DNA of 64,000 bases. It comes from Asanoa sp. WMMD1127 (GTDB lineage: Bacteria > Actinomycetota > Actinomycetes > Mycobacteriales > Micromonosporaceae). The notes under the pieces were generated by a model. That model worked only from the letters and a program-made list of their open reading frames with translations, was not told the origin of the DNA and made no database searches. The translations under genes were made by a program, and so were the position numbers. Position 1 is the first letter of the stretch, and the number at the start of each line of letters is the position of its first letter. Positions 34,176 to 42,778 of the stretch are shown here, piece by piece. The stretch spans positions 6,386,001 through 6,450,000 of the forward strand of contig NZ_JARUBP010000001.1 in NCBI RefSeq assembly GCF_029626225.1, written 5' to 3'.

Positions 34176-35876
34176 ATGCGTCGACTGCTCGCCGTGCTCG
34201 CCGGCCTCACGCTGGTGACCGTCGCGGCTCCGGCCCCGGCTTCCGCCGCTCCACAACCGACACCGCGCAACCCGGTCACCGCCGGTGTCGCCGACACGTT
34301 CGCCGACCCCGCCGTGATCCGCGGGGACGACGGCTACTGGTACGCGTACGGCACCAGCGACCCCCTCCGCTCCGGCGAGGGCACGCCGCACCTGCTGCCG
34401 ATCCTGCGCTCCCCCGACCTGGCCCGCTGGTCTTATGTGGGTGACGCGTTCATCGCCGCCAACCGGCCGGCCTGGGCCACGCCGACCGCCGGCCTGTGGG
34501 CCCCCGACATCCGCCGCGCCGGCGACACCTGGCTGCTCTACTACACCGTCACCGACACGACGCTCAACGCCGGCGACGACTCCGCGATCGGCGTGGCCAC
34601 CGCGCCGGGCCCGACCGGACCGTGGACCGACTCCGGCGCCCCGCTGGTCGGCCCGCGACCGGCGCCCGGCGGCGGCTTCCTGTGGACCTTCGACCCGGCC
34701 GGGCTGGTGGACGCTTCCGGGCAACGCTGGCTCTACTACGGCTCGTACTTCGGTGGCATCTGGACCGTGCCGCTGTCGTCCGACGGGCTGCGCGTCACCG
34801 GCGCCGCGACCCAGGTCACGATCGACAACCGCTACGAGGGCGCGTACGTGGTCCGGCGCGGTGGCTGGTACTACCTGTTCGGCTCGGCCGCCAACTGCTG
34901 CGCGGGCCCGACCACCGGCTACAGCGTGTTCGCCGGCCGTTCCAAGTCGCCCACCGGGCCGTTCGTCGACCGTTCCGGCGCGTCCCTGCTCGACTCGCGG
35001 GTCGGCGGCACGCCGGTGATCCAGCCCAACGGCAACCGCTGGATCGGCACCGGCCACAACGCCGTGGTCACCGACGAGCGCGGCCGCGACTGGTTCGTCT
35101 ACCACGCCATCGACCGCGACGTGCCCTATCTCGACGAGCCCTACGGGATCAACCGGCGCCCGATGCTGATCGACCGCCTCGACTGGCACGGCGGCTGGCC
35201 GACCGTCCGCGGCGGCGAGTGGGCCTCCGACCCGGGCGCGCGCGACGAGTCGTGGCGCTGGGCCGACAAGGTCAGGAAGCCCGTCTGGTCGGACGACTTC
35301 ACGGCCGGCCTCGACCCCGCCTGGAGCTGGGTGCGGCTCGACCCCGACGCGGTGGTCACCGGCGGCGCGCTGCGCTGGCCGACCCAGGCCGCCGACCTGG
35401 TCGGCACCGTCAACGACGCGGGCGTGCTGCTGCGGGACGCCCCGGCCGGCGACTACGTGGTCGAGACCAAGCTGACCATCGATCTCGGGGTCGACACGGT
35501 GCGCAACTACCAGCAGGCCGGCCTCGTCGTCTACGCCGGCGACGACGACTTCGCCCGGCTCAGCCACGTCGCGATCTGGAACACCCGGCAGATCGAGTAC
35601 GGGCGGGAGCTCCCGTACGCCGGCCGGCTCTCCTACGGCGGCATGGTCGAGACGCCGCCGGCCGACACCACGTGGCTGCGCCTGGCCCACCGGGTCGACG
35701 CGACCGGGGAGCACGAGTACCGGGCCGCCACCAGCCTCGACGGCCGGCACTGGACCTGGGGCGGCGTGTGGACCTTCCCGGCCGGGGTCACGCCGCGGAT
35801 CGGCCTGGTCAGCCACGGCGGCGACAACCCGCAGGCCACGGCGCGGTTCGACTACGTGCGGCTCTGGCGGCGATGA
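34176..35876 (+). CDS. Secreted GH43 arabinanase/arabinosidase with C-terminal beta-sandwich
   Basis: 566 residues. Sec signal peptide (to about ASAAPQ). GH43 propeller about residues 30-360: Asp in DTFADPAVIRGDDGYWY, Asp in FDPAGL, Glu in NRYEGAYVVRRG. C-terminal region about 375-566 (DDFTAGLDPAWSWVRL, YQQAGLVVYAGDDDF, FDYVRLWRR) resembles the beta-sandwich attached to many GH43 enzymes. No Shine-Dalgarno is visible, so it is possibly leaderless. It is expected to attack arabinan outside the cell and supply the importer of the 27759 operon. Confidence 0.9.
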   Translation: MRRLLAVLAGLTLVTVAAPAPASAAPQPTPRNPVTAGVADTFADPAVIRGDDGYWYAYGTSDPLRSGEGTPHLLPILRSPDLARWSYVGDAFIAANRPAWATPTAGLWAPDIRRAGDTWLLYYTVTDTTLNAGDDSAIGVATAPGPTGPWTDSGAPLVGPRPAPGGGFLWTFDPAGLVDASGQRWLYYGSYFGGIWTVPLSSDGLRVTGAATQVTIDNRYEGAYVVRRGGWYYLFGSAANCCAGPTTGYSVFAGRSKSPTGPFVDRSGASLLDSRVGGTPVIQPNGNRWIGTGHNAVVTDERGRDWFVYHAIDRDVPYLDEPYGINRRPMLIDRLDWHGGWPTVRGGEWASDPGARDESWRWADKVRKPVWSDDFTAGLDPAWSWVRLDPDAVVTGGALRWPTQAADLVGTVNDAGVLLRDAPAGDYVVETKLTIDLGVDTVRNYQQAGLVVYAGDDDFARLSHVAIWNTRQIEYGRELPYAGRLSYGGMVETPPADTTWLRLAHRVDATGEHEYRAATSLDGRHWTWGGVWTFPAGVTPRIGLVSHGGDNPQATARFDYVRLWRR

Positions 35877-35941
35877 CGCTTCGCGGCGGCCCGGGCACTC
35901 CGGGCCGCCGCCCGGCCGGCCGGCCTGCTAGGGTTGCGCCC

Positions 35942-36007
35942 GTGCAGCGCTGGTATCGGTTTACACCTCCGGCCCGGAACGGGTCGGCGGGCGTTCCGCT
36001 GCGCTGA
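35942..36007 (+). CDS. Leaderless leader peptide before DAHP synthase
   Basis: GTG-started ORF of 21 residues beginning MQRWYRFTPPARNGSAG: Trp4, Tyr5 and Phe7 are clustered, the end products of the pathway the next gene opens. A TAGGGT -10 box (35929-35934) ends seven bases before the GTG, so the transcript probably begins at the start codon. With the hairpin that follows, this fits ribosome-mediated attenuation of aromatic amino acid synthesis. The assignment is from position and composition only. Confidence 0.72.
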   Translation: MQRWYRFTPPARNGSAGVPLR

Positions 36008-36015
36008 CCTTCACC

Positions 36016-36042
36016 CCGAGCCGGATTCCTGAGCCGGCTCGG
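36016..36042 (+). promoter_or_regulatory. Attenuator hairpin in the aro leader
   Basis: A 9-bp stem CCGAGCCGG/CCGGCTCGG (36016-36024 with 36034-36042) with a 9-nt loop, starting nine bases after the leader stop. The palindrome GAGCCGGCTC (36031-36040) and a small GGGC/GCCC hairpin (near 36056-36067) before the gene could form competing structures. There is no U-tract, so effects on Rho or translation are also possible. Confidence 0.5.
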
Positions 36043-36081
36043 CGCTCGCGTCCGGGGGCGGCTCGCCCACGAGAGGACGCC

Positions 36082-37140
36082 ATGTCTGTCACCGCCGCGG
36101 CGCTCGACGATGCCCGCATCGCCCGGATGAGCCCGCTGATCTCCCCCGCGCTGCTCCGCCACGAGTTCCCGGTCACCCCCGAGGTCGCCGACGTGGTCAG
36201 CCGCGGCCGGGCCGAGGTCGTCGACGTCCTCGACGGCCGCGACGACCGCCTGCTGGTGATCGTCGGGCCGTGCTCGATCCACGACCCGGACGCCGCCCTC
36301 GACTACGCGCGGCGCCTCGCCGCCGTCTCCGCCCGGCTCTCCGGCGACCTGCGGATCGTGATGCGCACCTACTTCGAGAAGCCGCGTACGACCGTGGGTT
36401 GGAAGGGTCTGATCAACGACCCCGGGCTGTCCGGCGGCTTCGACGTCAACCGCGGCCTGCGGCTGGCCCGCCAGCTGCTGCTCGACGTCTCCGCGCTCGG
36501 CCTGCCCGTCGGCTGCGAGTTCCTCGACCCGATCACCCCGCAGTTCATCGCCGACATCGTCAGCTGGGGCTCGATCGGCGCCCGGACCGCGGCCAGCCAG
36601 ACGCATCGGCAGCTGTGCAGCGGCCTCTCGATGCCGATCGGGATCAAGAACTCCACCTCGGGCGAGATCGGCGACGCGGTCGACGGGCTCGGGGCGGCGG
36701 CGGCCAGCCACGTGTTCATGGGCATCAACCTCGACGGGGTGGCGGCCCTGGTCACCACGACCGGCAACCCCGACTGCCACCTGATGCTGCGCGGCGGCTC
36801 GGCCGGCCCGAACTACTCGGCGGCGCACGTCTCCGACGCCCTCGCCAAGCTGGCGGCGGCCGGGCTGCCGGAACGGCTGATGATCGACGCGAGCCACGGC
36901 AACAGCGGCAAGGACCACCACCGCCAGCCCGGCGTCGTACGCGACATCGCGGCCCGGCTGGCGGCCGGCGAGCGCGGCATCGCCGGCGTGATGATGGAGA
37001 GCTTCCTGGTCGCCGGCCGGCAGAACCTCGGCGGGGCGACCATGGTCCGCGGCCAGTCGGTCACCGACGCCTGCATCGACTGGGACACCACGGAGACCCT
37101 CCTCGACGAACTCGCCACCGCAGTCCGCACCCGCCGCTGA
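36082..37140 (+). CDS. aroG: 3-deoxy-7-phosphoheptulonate (DAHP) synthase, class I
   Basis: 352 residues, AroFGH-type. Motifs: LLVIVGPCSIHDPDAALDYA, MRTYFEKPRTTVGWKGLINDP, ARTAASQTHRQLCSG, GIKNSTSG, IDASHGNSGKDH and VMMESFLVAG. It condenses phosphoenolpyruvate and erythrose 4-phosphate, the first step of the shikimate pathway. GAGAGGACGCC precedes the ATG. Regulation is probably by the Trp/Tyr/Phe leader upstream. The paralogue (F, G or H type) cannot be decided here. Confidence 0.95.
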   Translation: MSVTAAALDDARIARMSPLISPALLRHEFPVTPEVADVVSRGRAEVVDVLDGRDDRLLVIVGPCSIHDPDAALDYARRLAAVSARLSGDLRIVMRTYFEKPRTTVGWKGLINDPGLSGGFDVNRGLRLARQLLLDVSALGLPVGCEFLDPITPQFIADIVSWGSIGARTAASQTHRQLCSGLSMPIGIKNSTSGEIGDAVDGLGAAAASHVFMGINLDGVAALVTTTGNPDCHLMLRGGSAGPNYSAAHVSDALAKLAAAGLPERLMIDASHGNSGKDHHRQPGVVRDIAARLAAGERGIAGVMMESFLVAGRQNLGGATMVRGQSVTDACIDWDTTETLLDELATAVRTRR

Positions 37141-37147
37141 CCGCCGC

Positions 37148-37227
37148 AAGGAACGGCCCGTTATTAACGCTTCGCGTTAGGAACGGGCCGTTCCTATGCG
37201 GAAAGCGTTAATAACGGGCCGTTCCTT
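37148..37227. repeat. Nested inverted/direct repeat (REP-like) between aroG and the acyltransferase
   Basis: A perfect 25-bp inverted repeat (37148-37172 with 37203-37227) encloses a third copy of its core. The unit GCGTTA-NN-AACGGGCCGTTCCT occurs at 37174-37195 and 37205-37226 and inverted at 37149-37170. The middle copy contains an almost perfect palindrome (37179-37195). It ends 27 nt before the next start codon and could stop transcription from aroG. Confidence 0.85.
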
Positions 37228-37254
37228 CATCCGCCTCGGTAGATTTGAGGCGAT

Positions 37255-39192
37255 ATGTCCGGGGCGCGCCTTCCGTACCAGCCGGCGCTCGACGGGGTCC
37301 GGGCCTTCGCCGTCCTGGCGGTGCTGCTCTTCCACGGCGGAGTCGCGGCGCTGCCCGGTGGCTTCCTCGGCGTCGACGCGTTCTTCGTGCTGTCCGGGTT
37401 CCTGATCACGTCGCTGCTGCTGGTGGAACGCGCCGGGACCGGCCGGACCGACCTGGTCGCCTTCTGGGGCCGCCGGGCCCGCCGGCTGCTCCCGGCGCTG
37501 CTGCTGGTGCTGGTCACCGTGGCGGTCGTGTCCCGCTGGCTGCTGCCGCCGACCGAGCTGCCGGCGCTGCGGCTGGACTACCTCGCCGCCGTGGCCTATC
37601 TCGCCAACTGGCGGATGATGTTTCGCGACGGCGACTACTTCGCGGCGACCGGCGCGCCATCGCCCCTGCAGCACACCTGGTCGCTGGGCATCGAGGAGCA
37701 GTTCTACCTGATCTGGCCGCTGGTCTTCGTGGCCGCGGCGGTGCTCGCGCGCGGGCGGCGTACGCGGCTGGTCCTCCTGGCGATCTGCCTGGTCGGCTCG
37801 GTCGCCTCGGCGGTGGCGTCGGCGCTGCTCTTCTCCCCCGCCGACGTGGATCGGGACTACTTCGGCACCGACACGCGGGCCGTGACGCTGCTGGTCGGGT
37901 GCGGGCTGGCGGTGCTGCTCGTCGGCCGGGTCGGTGGCGTGCCCGGCCGGCACCGGGTGCTCGGCGCGCTGGCCCTCGGCGGGGTGGTGATCACCGCGTT
38001 CTTCTGGGCCACCGCGGGCGGCGGCGACCCGTGGCTCTATCGGGGCGGGCTGACGCTGATCGCGCTGGCCACGGCCGCGGTGATCGCGCACGCCGTGGCC
38101 AGTCCGCGCTCCCCCACGGCGCTGCTCCTCGGGCTGGCGCCGCTGGTCTGGATCGGGCGGATCTCGTACGGCCTGTACCTCTGGCACTGGCCGATCTTCG
38201 GCTGGCTGACGGCGGACCGGACCGGGGTGGGCGGGCTGCCGCTGCTCGGGCTGCGGTTCGCGGTCGTGTTCGCCGTCTCGGTGGCCTCCTATCTGCTGGT
38301 CGAGCGGCCGATCCGGCGGGCGCGGTGGACCCGGCGCCGGCCCCGGCTCAGCGGCGCGGCGGCGCTGTCGGCGGCCCTGGCCACGGCGGCCGTCGCGGTG
38401 CTGCTGACGGCGCCGCCGCCGGCCCGGCCGGCGCCGCAGATCGCGCTCGACACCCGGCCCGCGCCGTCCGCCTCGGCCTCCGCCGCGCCGCCGATCCAGC
38501 GGCCGGGCCGCACGCCCGGGGCGCTGCCGCGGATCGCGTTCATGGGCGACTCGGTGTCGTGGTCGCTCGGCACGTACCTGCCCCAGCAGGACAAGCTCCA
38601 GGTGACCGCGCGGGGCGTGCCCGGGTGCGGGATCGCCCGGTTGCCGGAGATCGTCTACGTCGGCTCGCCCCACCCGAACTATCCCGGCTGCGACAAATGG
38701 GACCAGCGCTGGAAACGCGACATCGGCAGCGACGACCCCGACGTGGCGGTGATCCTGCTCGACCGCTGGGAGCTGATGGACCGCAAGCTCAACGGGCGTT
38801 ACCAGCACGTGGGCGAGCCGGAGTTCGACGCGTACCTGTCCCGCGAGCTCAACCTCGCCATCGACGTCGCCGGCTCGCGCGGTGGGCACGTGGTGGTGCT
38901 GACCGCGCCGTACACCCGGCGGGCCGAACGCCCCGACGGCGGCCTGTGGCCGGAGGACCAGCCGGACCGGGTGGACGCCTGGAACCGGCTGCTGCGGTCG
39001 ACGGCCGCCGCGCGCAAGGCCACCGTGCTCGATCTGCAGGGCGTGGTCTGCCCGGACCGCCGGTTCACCTGGGACGTGGGTGGCGTCCGCGTCCGCAGCG
39101 ACGGGCTGCATTTCACGCCGGAAGGCGTACAACAGGTGATCGCGCCGTGGCTCCTGCCCCAACTCGCCCGGATCGCCACGACCGGGGCATAG
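37255..39192 (+). CDS. Acyltransferase 3 with C-terminal SGNH domain (OatA-like)
   Basis: 645 residues. Membrane domain about 1-390 with LDGVRAFAVLAVLLFHGG, GGFLGVDAFFVLSGFLIT and HTWSLGIEEQFYLIWPL, about eleven helices. A Pro/Ala-rich linker (about 395-425) leads to an extracytoplasmic SGNH domain with IAFMGDSVSWSLG and the catalytic Asp/His pair in SDGLHFTPEG. This architecture O-acetylates peptidoglycan or other cell-surface glycans. Confidence 0.92.
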   Translation: MSGARLPYQPALDGVRAFAVLAVLLFHGGVAALPGGFLGVDAFFVLSGFLITSLLLVERAGTGRTDLVAFWGRRARRLLPALLLVLVTVAVVSRWLLPPTELPALRLDYLAAVAYLANWRMMFRDGDYFAATGAPSPLQHTWSLGIEEQFYLIWPLVFVAAAVLARGRRTRLVLLAICLVGSVASAVASALLFSPADVDRDYFGTDTRAVTLLVGCGLAVLLVGRVGGVPGRHRVLGALALGGVVITAFFWATAGGGDPWLYRGGLTLIALATAAVIAHAVASPRSPTALLLGLAPLVWIGRISYGLYLWHWPIFGWLTADRTGVGGLPLLGLRFAVVFAVSVASYLLVERPIRRARWTRRRPRLSGAAALSAALATAAVAVLLTAPPPARPAPQIALDTRPAPSASASAAPPIQRPGRTPGALPRIAFMGDSVSWSLGTYLPQQDKLQVTARGVPGCGIARLPEIVYVGSPHPNYPGCDKWDQRWKRDIGSDDPDVAVILLDRWELMDRKLNGRYQHVGEPEFDAYLSRELNLAIDVAGSRGGHVVVLTAPYTRRAERPDGGLWPEDQPDRVDAWNRLLRSTAAARKATVLDLQGVVCPDRRFTWDVGGVRVRSDGLHFTPEGVQQVIAPWLLPQLARIATTGA

Positions 39193-39220
39193 AACGCCCG
39201 GTTGCGGGCACCCGCGTCGT

Positions 39221-40405
39221 ATGAAGGCTGTGACATGGCAGGGCACCGCGAAGGTCGCCGTCGAGTCCGTACCCGATCCCAAGATCCAGGAGCCCACCGA
39301 CGCGATCGTCAAACTGACGTCGACGGCGATCTGCGGCTCGGACCTGCACCTCTATGACGTGCTCGGACCGTTCCTCGACCAGGGTGACGTGCTCGGGCAC
39401 GAGCCCATGGGCATCGTCCAGGAGGTCGGCCCCGAGGTCACCCACATCAAACCCGGCGACCGGGTGGTGGTGCCGTTCAACATCTCGTGCGGGCACTGCT
39501 GGATGTGCGGCCACGGTTTCCAGGCACAGTGCGAGACGACCCAGGTCCGCGAGTACGGCAAGGGCGCGGCCCTGTTCGGCTACACCAAGCTGTACGGCCA
39601 GGTCCCCGGCGGCCAGGCGGAGTACCTGCGGGTGCCGCAGGCCCAGTACGGGCCGATCAAGGTGCCGGACGGCCCGCCGGACGAGCGTTTCCTGTTCCTG
39701 TCCGACGTGCTGCCGACGTCGTGGCAGGCGGCCCGGTACGCCGACGTCCAGCCCGGCTCGACCATCGCCGTGATCGGCTTGGGCCCGATCGGCCAGATCA
39801 CCGCCCGGGTGGCCCGCTTCCTGGGCGCCGAGCGCGTGATCGCGGTCGAGGGCGTGCCGGAGCGCATCGAGATGGCCCGGCGCCACGGCATCGAGATCAT
39901 CGACACGACGTCCGTCGAGGACGTACCCGGCGCGATCATGGACCTGACCAGCGGCCGCGGCGCCGACGGCGTGGTCGACGCGGTCGGCATGGAGGCGGAG
40001 GGCTCGCCGCTGCAGGAGTTCGCCCAGCGCGCCGCGGGCCTGCTTCCGGACCCGGTCGCCCGCAAGGCGATGGAAACGGTGGGCATCGACCGCATGGCGG
40101 CGCTGAAGGTCGCCTTCGACTGCGTACGCCGCGCGGGCACGGTGTCGATCATCGGCGTGTACGGCGGCCAGGCCGACCCGTTCCCGATGCTGGACCTGTT
40201 CGACAAGGCGGTCACGATCCGCATGGGCCAGGCGAACGTACGCCGCTGGGTCGACGAGATCATGCCGGCCCTGACGGGCGAGGGCGACCCGCTGGGCGTC
40301 GAGGATCTGACCACACACCGCCTGCCCCTCGACGAGGCGGTGCACGGCTACGAGATCTTCAAGAACAAGGAGGACGGCTGCATCAAGGTGGTCCTCAAGC
40401 CCTGA
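39221..40405 (+). CDS. Zinc-dependent alcohol dehydrogenase (MDR family)
   Basis: 394 residues. Catalytic zinc site: CGSDLH and GHEPMG. Structural zinc cysteines: CGHCWMCGHGFQAQC. Rossmann motif: VIGLGPIG. It resembles glutathione-independent formaldehyde-dehydrogenase-like actinobacterial enzymes, NAD(P)-linked; the substrate is not determined. A 13-bp terminator follows directly. Confidence 0.92.
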   Translation: MKAVTWQGTAKVAVESVPDPKIQEPTDAIVKLTSTAICGSDLHLYDVLGPFLDQGDVLGHEPMGIVQEVGPEVTHIKPGDRVVVPFNISCGHCWMCGHGFQAQCETTQVREYGKGAALFGYTKLYGQVPGGQAEYLRVPQAQYGPIKVPDGPPDERFLFLSDVLPTSWQAARYADVQPGSTIAVIGLGPIGQITARVARFLGAERVIAVEGVPERIEMARRHGIEIIDTTSVEDVPGAIMDLTSGRGADGVVDAVGMEAEGSPLQEFAQRAAGLLPDPVARKAMETVGIDRMAALKVAFDCVRRAGTVSIIGVYGGQADPFPMLDLFDKAVTIRMGQANVRRWVDEIMPALTGEGDPLGVEDLTTHRLPLDEAVHGYEIFKNKEDGCIKVVLKP

Positions 40406-40418
40406 TGTGGTCGACCCA

Positions 40419-40455
40419 CGACCGCCTGACCGACGAGCTTAAGGTCAGGCGGTCG
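40419..40455 (+). terminator. Terminator after the alcohol dehydrogenase
   Basis: Perfect 13-bp stem CGACCGCCTGACC/GGTCAGGCGGTCG with an 11-nt loop, followed by TTCCTTGCT, starting 14 nt after the stop codon. Confidence 0.8.
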
Positions 40456-40644
40456 TTCCTTGCTCCGACGACCTCCTTCCACGCACCGGCCGCACGGGCA
40501 GAGCCACGCCGGCCTGCCCACACCCACCCACCTCTCGGCCTGGGCGGTCCCGGCACGCCCGCAACCCTCGCGCGGCGGGCTCGCGTTGCCGGCCTCCCGC
40601 GCCGGAAATCTGCTGCAGGTCAGTCGGGCCGGGTGGCGGCGGTG

Positions 40645-40869
40645 ATGAGGGCGGACGATCAGCAGCAGGTCGCCGCGGGCGGCGCGGGCGTTTTGGTCCG
40701 CCACCTCCGCGCCTACCGGGACGCGGTGGACGTCCGGATCCGGGCGCTCGAGGCGGCCCGGGAGATGCTCGACCATGCGGCGCGGTGCCCCGTCGAGGAC
40801 TTGACCGCCTGCCCGAGTTTCCGGGCGGCGGTCACCCGGCCGCGGGTTGGTCCGTGGCGCGGACGCTGA
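40645..40869 (+). pseudogene. Possible remnant of a MerR-family regulator
   Basis: A 74-codon stretch whose centre (VRHLRAYRDAVDVRIRALEA, then MLDHAARCP) looks like the C-terminal coiled-coil/effector end of a MerR regulator, with no helix-turn-helix upstream. The bases from 40456 to 40644 show no other gene. Its 3' end overlaps the convergent hydrolase by 38 nt. It could instead be a small functional helical protein. Confidence 0.35.
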
Positions 40870-41701
40870 GGGAGTCGGTGAGCCAGGGGGTCAGGATCGG
40901 CAGCACCGTTTCGGCGCGCATGACGGTCATGTGGTCGCCGTGCGGGACGACGTGGACGGTCCAGCCGAGCCCTTCGAGCTCACGCCGGTGGCGCGCCAGC
41001 GGCTCGCCGATAGCGACGTGGGCGTCGTCCCACCTGGGCCCGTAGCTGATGTTGTCGTCGGCGCCGGCGAAGGCCAGTCGCGGGATGGTCAGGCGGCCCA
41101 GCGCCGCCCGCTCGTCGAAGTCGCGCAGTGACCGGTAGAGGGTCAGGTACTGCGCGGTCTGGTCGGGGTGGCGGGTCACCTCGGCCGTGTCCCAGTCGCC
41201 GGGCTCGGCCGGCGCGAACTCCTTGCCCTGGTTGGCGACCGCCATCCGGTGGGCGATGGCGGTGACGGTGAGCATCGCGTCGTAGGGGCCGCCCAGCGGT
41301 GGGTAGCCGCCCATGGCGAGCGCCGTGAGCCGATCGGTGCGCAGGGCGAGCTGCAGGCCGAGAACCGCCAGCCAGGAGTAGCCGTAGTAGGCGAAGCGGT
41401 CCGCGCCCGCCGCGTCGGCGATGGCCAGCATGTCGGCCGCGGCGGCGTCGGCGGTCAGCGTCGTCGGCTTGGGGTGGTCGGTCAGGTGGCCCTCGTAGTC
41501 GGCGGTGACCACCCGGAAGCCCGCGTCGGCGAGACCGCCGGCGAGGTGGTGCCCGAGCGCCGGATCGGCACCCCAGGCGCGGGCCTGCTCGGCCGCCTCT
41601 CCCTCGATCACGGTGGTGCCGACCGGAAGCAACACCGCCGGGCCGTCGCCCCGGACCGACACCTCGATCGTTGTGCCGTCATGCATGCGTGCGGTAGTCA
41701 T
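40832..41701 (-). CDS. Alpha/beta hydrolase paired with a TetR regulator
   Basis: About 289 residues from the ATG at 41701. The nucleophile elbow reads YYGYSWLA (G-Y-S-W-L, with Leu where the second Gly is usual), the acid lies in FAGADDNI and the His in PHGDHMTV. TATAGT (41708-41713) lies six bases before the ATG, so the mRNA is probably leaderless; the frame upstream of it is unlikely to be translated. It is divergent from the TetR gene, suggesting it is the controlled enzyme. Substrate unknown. Confidence 0.78.
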   Translation of the reverse strand: MTTARMHDGTTIEVSVRGDGPAVLLPVGTTVIEGEAAEQARAWGADPALGHHLAGGLADAGFRVVTADYEGHLTDHPKPTTLTADAAAADMLAIADAAGADRFAYYGYSWLAVLGLQLALRTDRLTALAMGGYPPLGGPYDAMLTVTAIAHRMAVANQGKEFAPAEPGDWDTAEVTRHPDQTAQYLTLYRSLRDFDERAALGRLTIPRLAFAGADDNISYGPRWDDAHVAIGEPLARHRRELEGLGWTVHVVPHGDHMTVMRAETVLPILTPWLTDSLSVRATDQPAAG

Positions 41702-41707
41702 GAAAAC

Positions 41708-41720
41708 ACTATACACTGTA
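41708..41720. promoter_or_regulatory. Divergent promoter and candidate TetR operator
   Basis: The minus-strand -10 TATAGT (41708-41713) and a plus-strand -10-like TACACT overlap in 13 bp. TACACTGTA (41712-41720) is an inverted TACA/TGTA with a one-base centre. A repressor bound here would block both promoters. Confidence 0.5.
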
Positions 41721-41726
41721 AGGACT

Positions 41727-42446
41727 ATGACAGCCGACATAGACAATCACGTACGTCGACTCTGGCGGCACCGCGGCACCACCCTGCCGGCGCCCCGCCG
41801 AGGCCCGGCCCCGCAACTGGACCTGGACGAGATCATCGCGACCGCGATCGCGATAGCGGACGCCGAAGGGCTCACCGCGGTCTCCACCCGAGCGGTGGCG
41901 GCCCGCCTGGACAGGACCGCGATGGCCCTCTACCCGTACGTGGGGACGAAAGAGAATCTCCTCGCCCTGATGCAGGACCAGGCCAGCGCGATGCCACAGT
42001 GGCCGGACCCGCAGACGTCGCTGGCCGACGGACTGCTCGCCTGGTCGACGGCGCTGTTCGAGGTTTATCTCGCGCATCCGTGGCTTACGGAGCGGCCCTG
42101 GTCGCAGGCCGGCCAGGGCCCCAACGAACAGGACTGGCTGGAGCGCCTGCTGGGCGTCCTGGCCAGGTGGCAGGTCCCCGCCGACCGTCAGGCCACCGCG
42201 GTCACCATGCTGTACGCGACGGTCCGCGCCACCGCCGCCACGACGGCCGCCTATGACCGGATGTCCACCGACGACACCGACGCCTGGCTGGCTCGCGCGT
42301 CGGCTATCCAGGCGGCGGTGCCGGACCTGGCGGAGCGCTACCCGCTGTCGACGTCGCTACGCCCGGTCACACCGGACTGGCGCGCCAACCCCCGCGCCGC
42401 CGTCACCGCCGCGATCCACCTACTCGCCCCGGCCCTCACGGCGTGA
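41727..42446 (+). CDS. TetR-family transcriptional regulator
   Basis: 239 residues. HTH about residues 33-75: IIATAIAIADAEGLTAVSTRAVAARLDRTAMALYPYVGTKENLL. The C-terminal part fits the TetR_C (tetracycline-repressor-like class) region with HPWLTERPWSQAGQGPNE. AAGGA is only three bases before the ATG. It probably represses itself and the divergent hydrolase. Confidence 0.87.
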   Translation: MTADIDNHVRRLWRHRGTTLPAPRRGPAPQLDLDEIIATAIAIADAEGLTAVSTRAVAARLDRTAMALYPYVGTKENLLALMQDQASAMPQWPDPQTSLADGLLAWSTALFEVYLAHPWLTERPWSQAGQGPNEQDWLERLLGVLARWQVPADRQATAVTMLYATVRATAATTAAYDRMSTDDTDAWLARASAIQAAVPDLAERYPLSTSLRPVTPDWRANPRAAVTAAIHLLAPALTA

Positions 42447-42778
42447 GGCGCTTACGTCCCGCAGACCGTCGCTCGAGCCCCCCGACCGCCGGCGTCGCGT
42501 CGGCACAGCCACAAACCGGGTAGCCGGCCGCGGGTGCGCCGGTCGATGCTGATCGCCGTGGTCGCGGCTCGGGTTGCGCGGTGAGGGCACATGCCGGCCG
42601 ACCCGCCCGTCCATCGCACGGCCGCCGGCAGCGGAACGGCGCTCGCACCCCCGGCCTACTCGCATCCCAGCCGATCACGCGGCCGGCGGCAAGTGGCAGC
42701 CGGCGGCGATCGGTCCCGGCGCTCCGGTGGCTTGGCTCGCATGTGGACGGGTCCGGAGTGGTCGGTTATTCGGTGGAC
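42447..42778. other. Intergenic region, nothing recognised
   Basis: 332 bases between the TetR gene and the methyltransferase. Open frames here have no ribosome site or family resemblance. I see no repeat or strong hairpin. Confidence 0.5.

Noticed and set aside
33333-35816. 827-codon minus-strand frame as one protein
   Set aside because: Only the last 243 codons are DUF1264; the rest is the shadow of the secreted GH43, and a ribosome site marks the GTG at 34064.
37148-37227. CRISPR-like repeat
   Set aside because: Only three units, one inverted, with no regular spacers and no cas genes.
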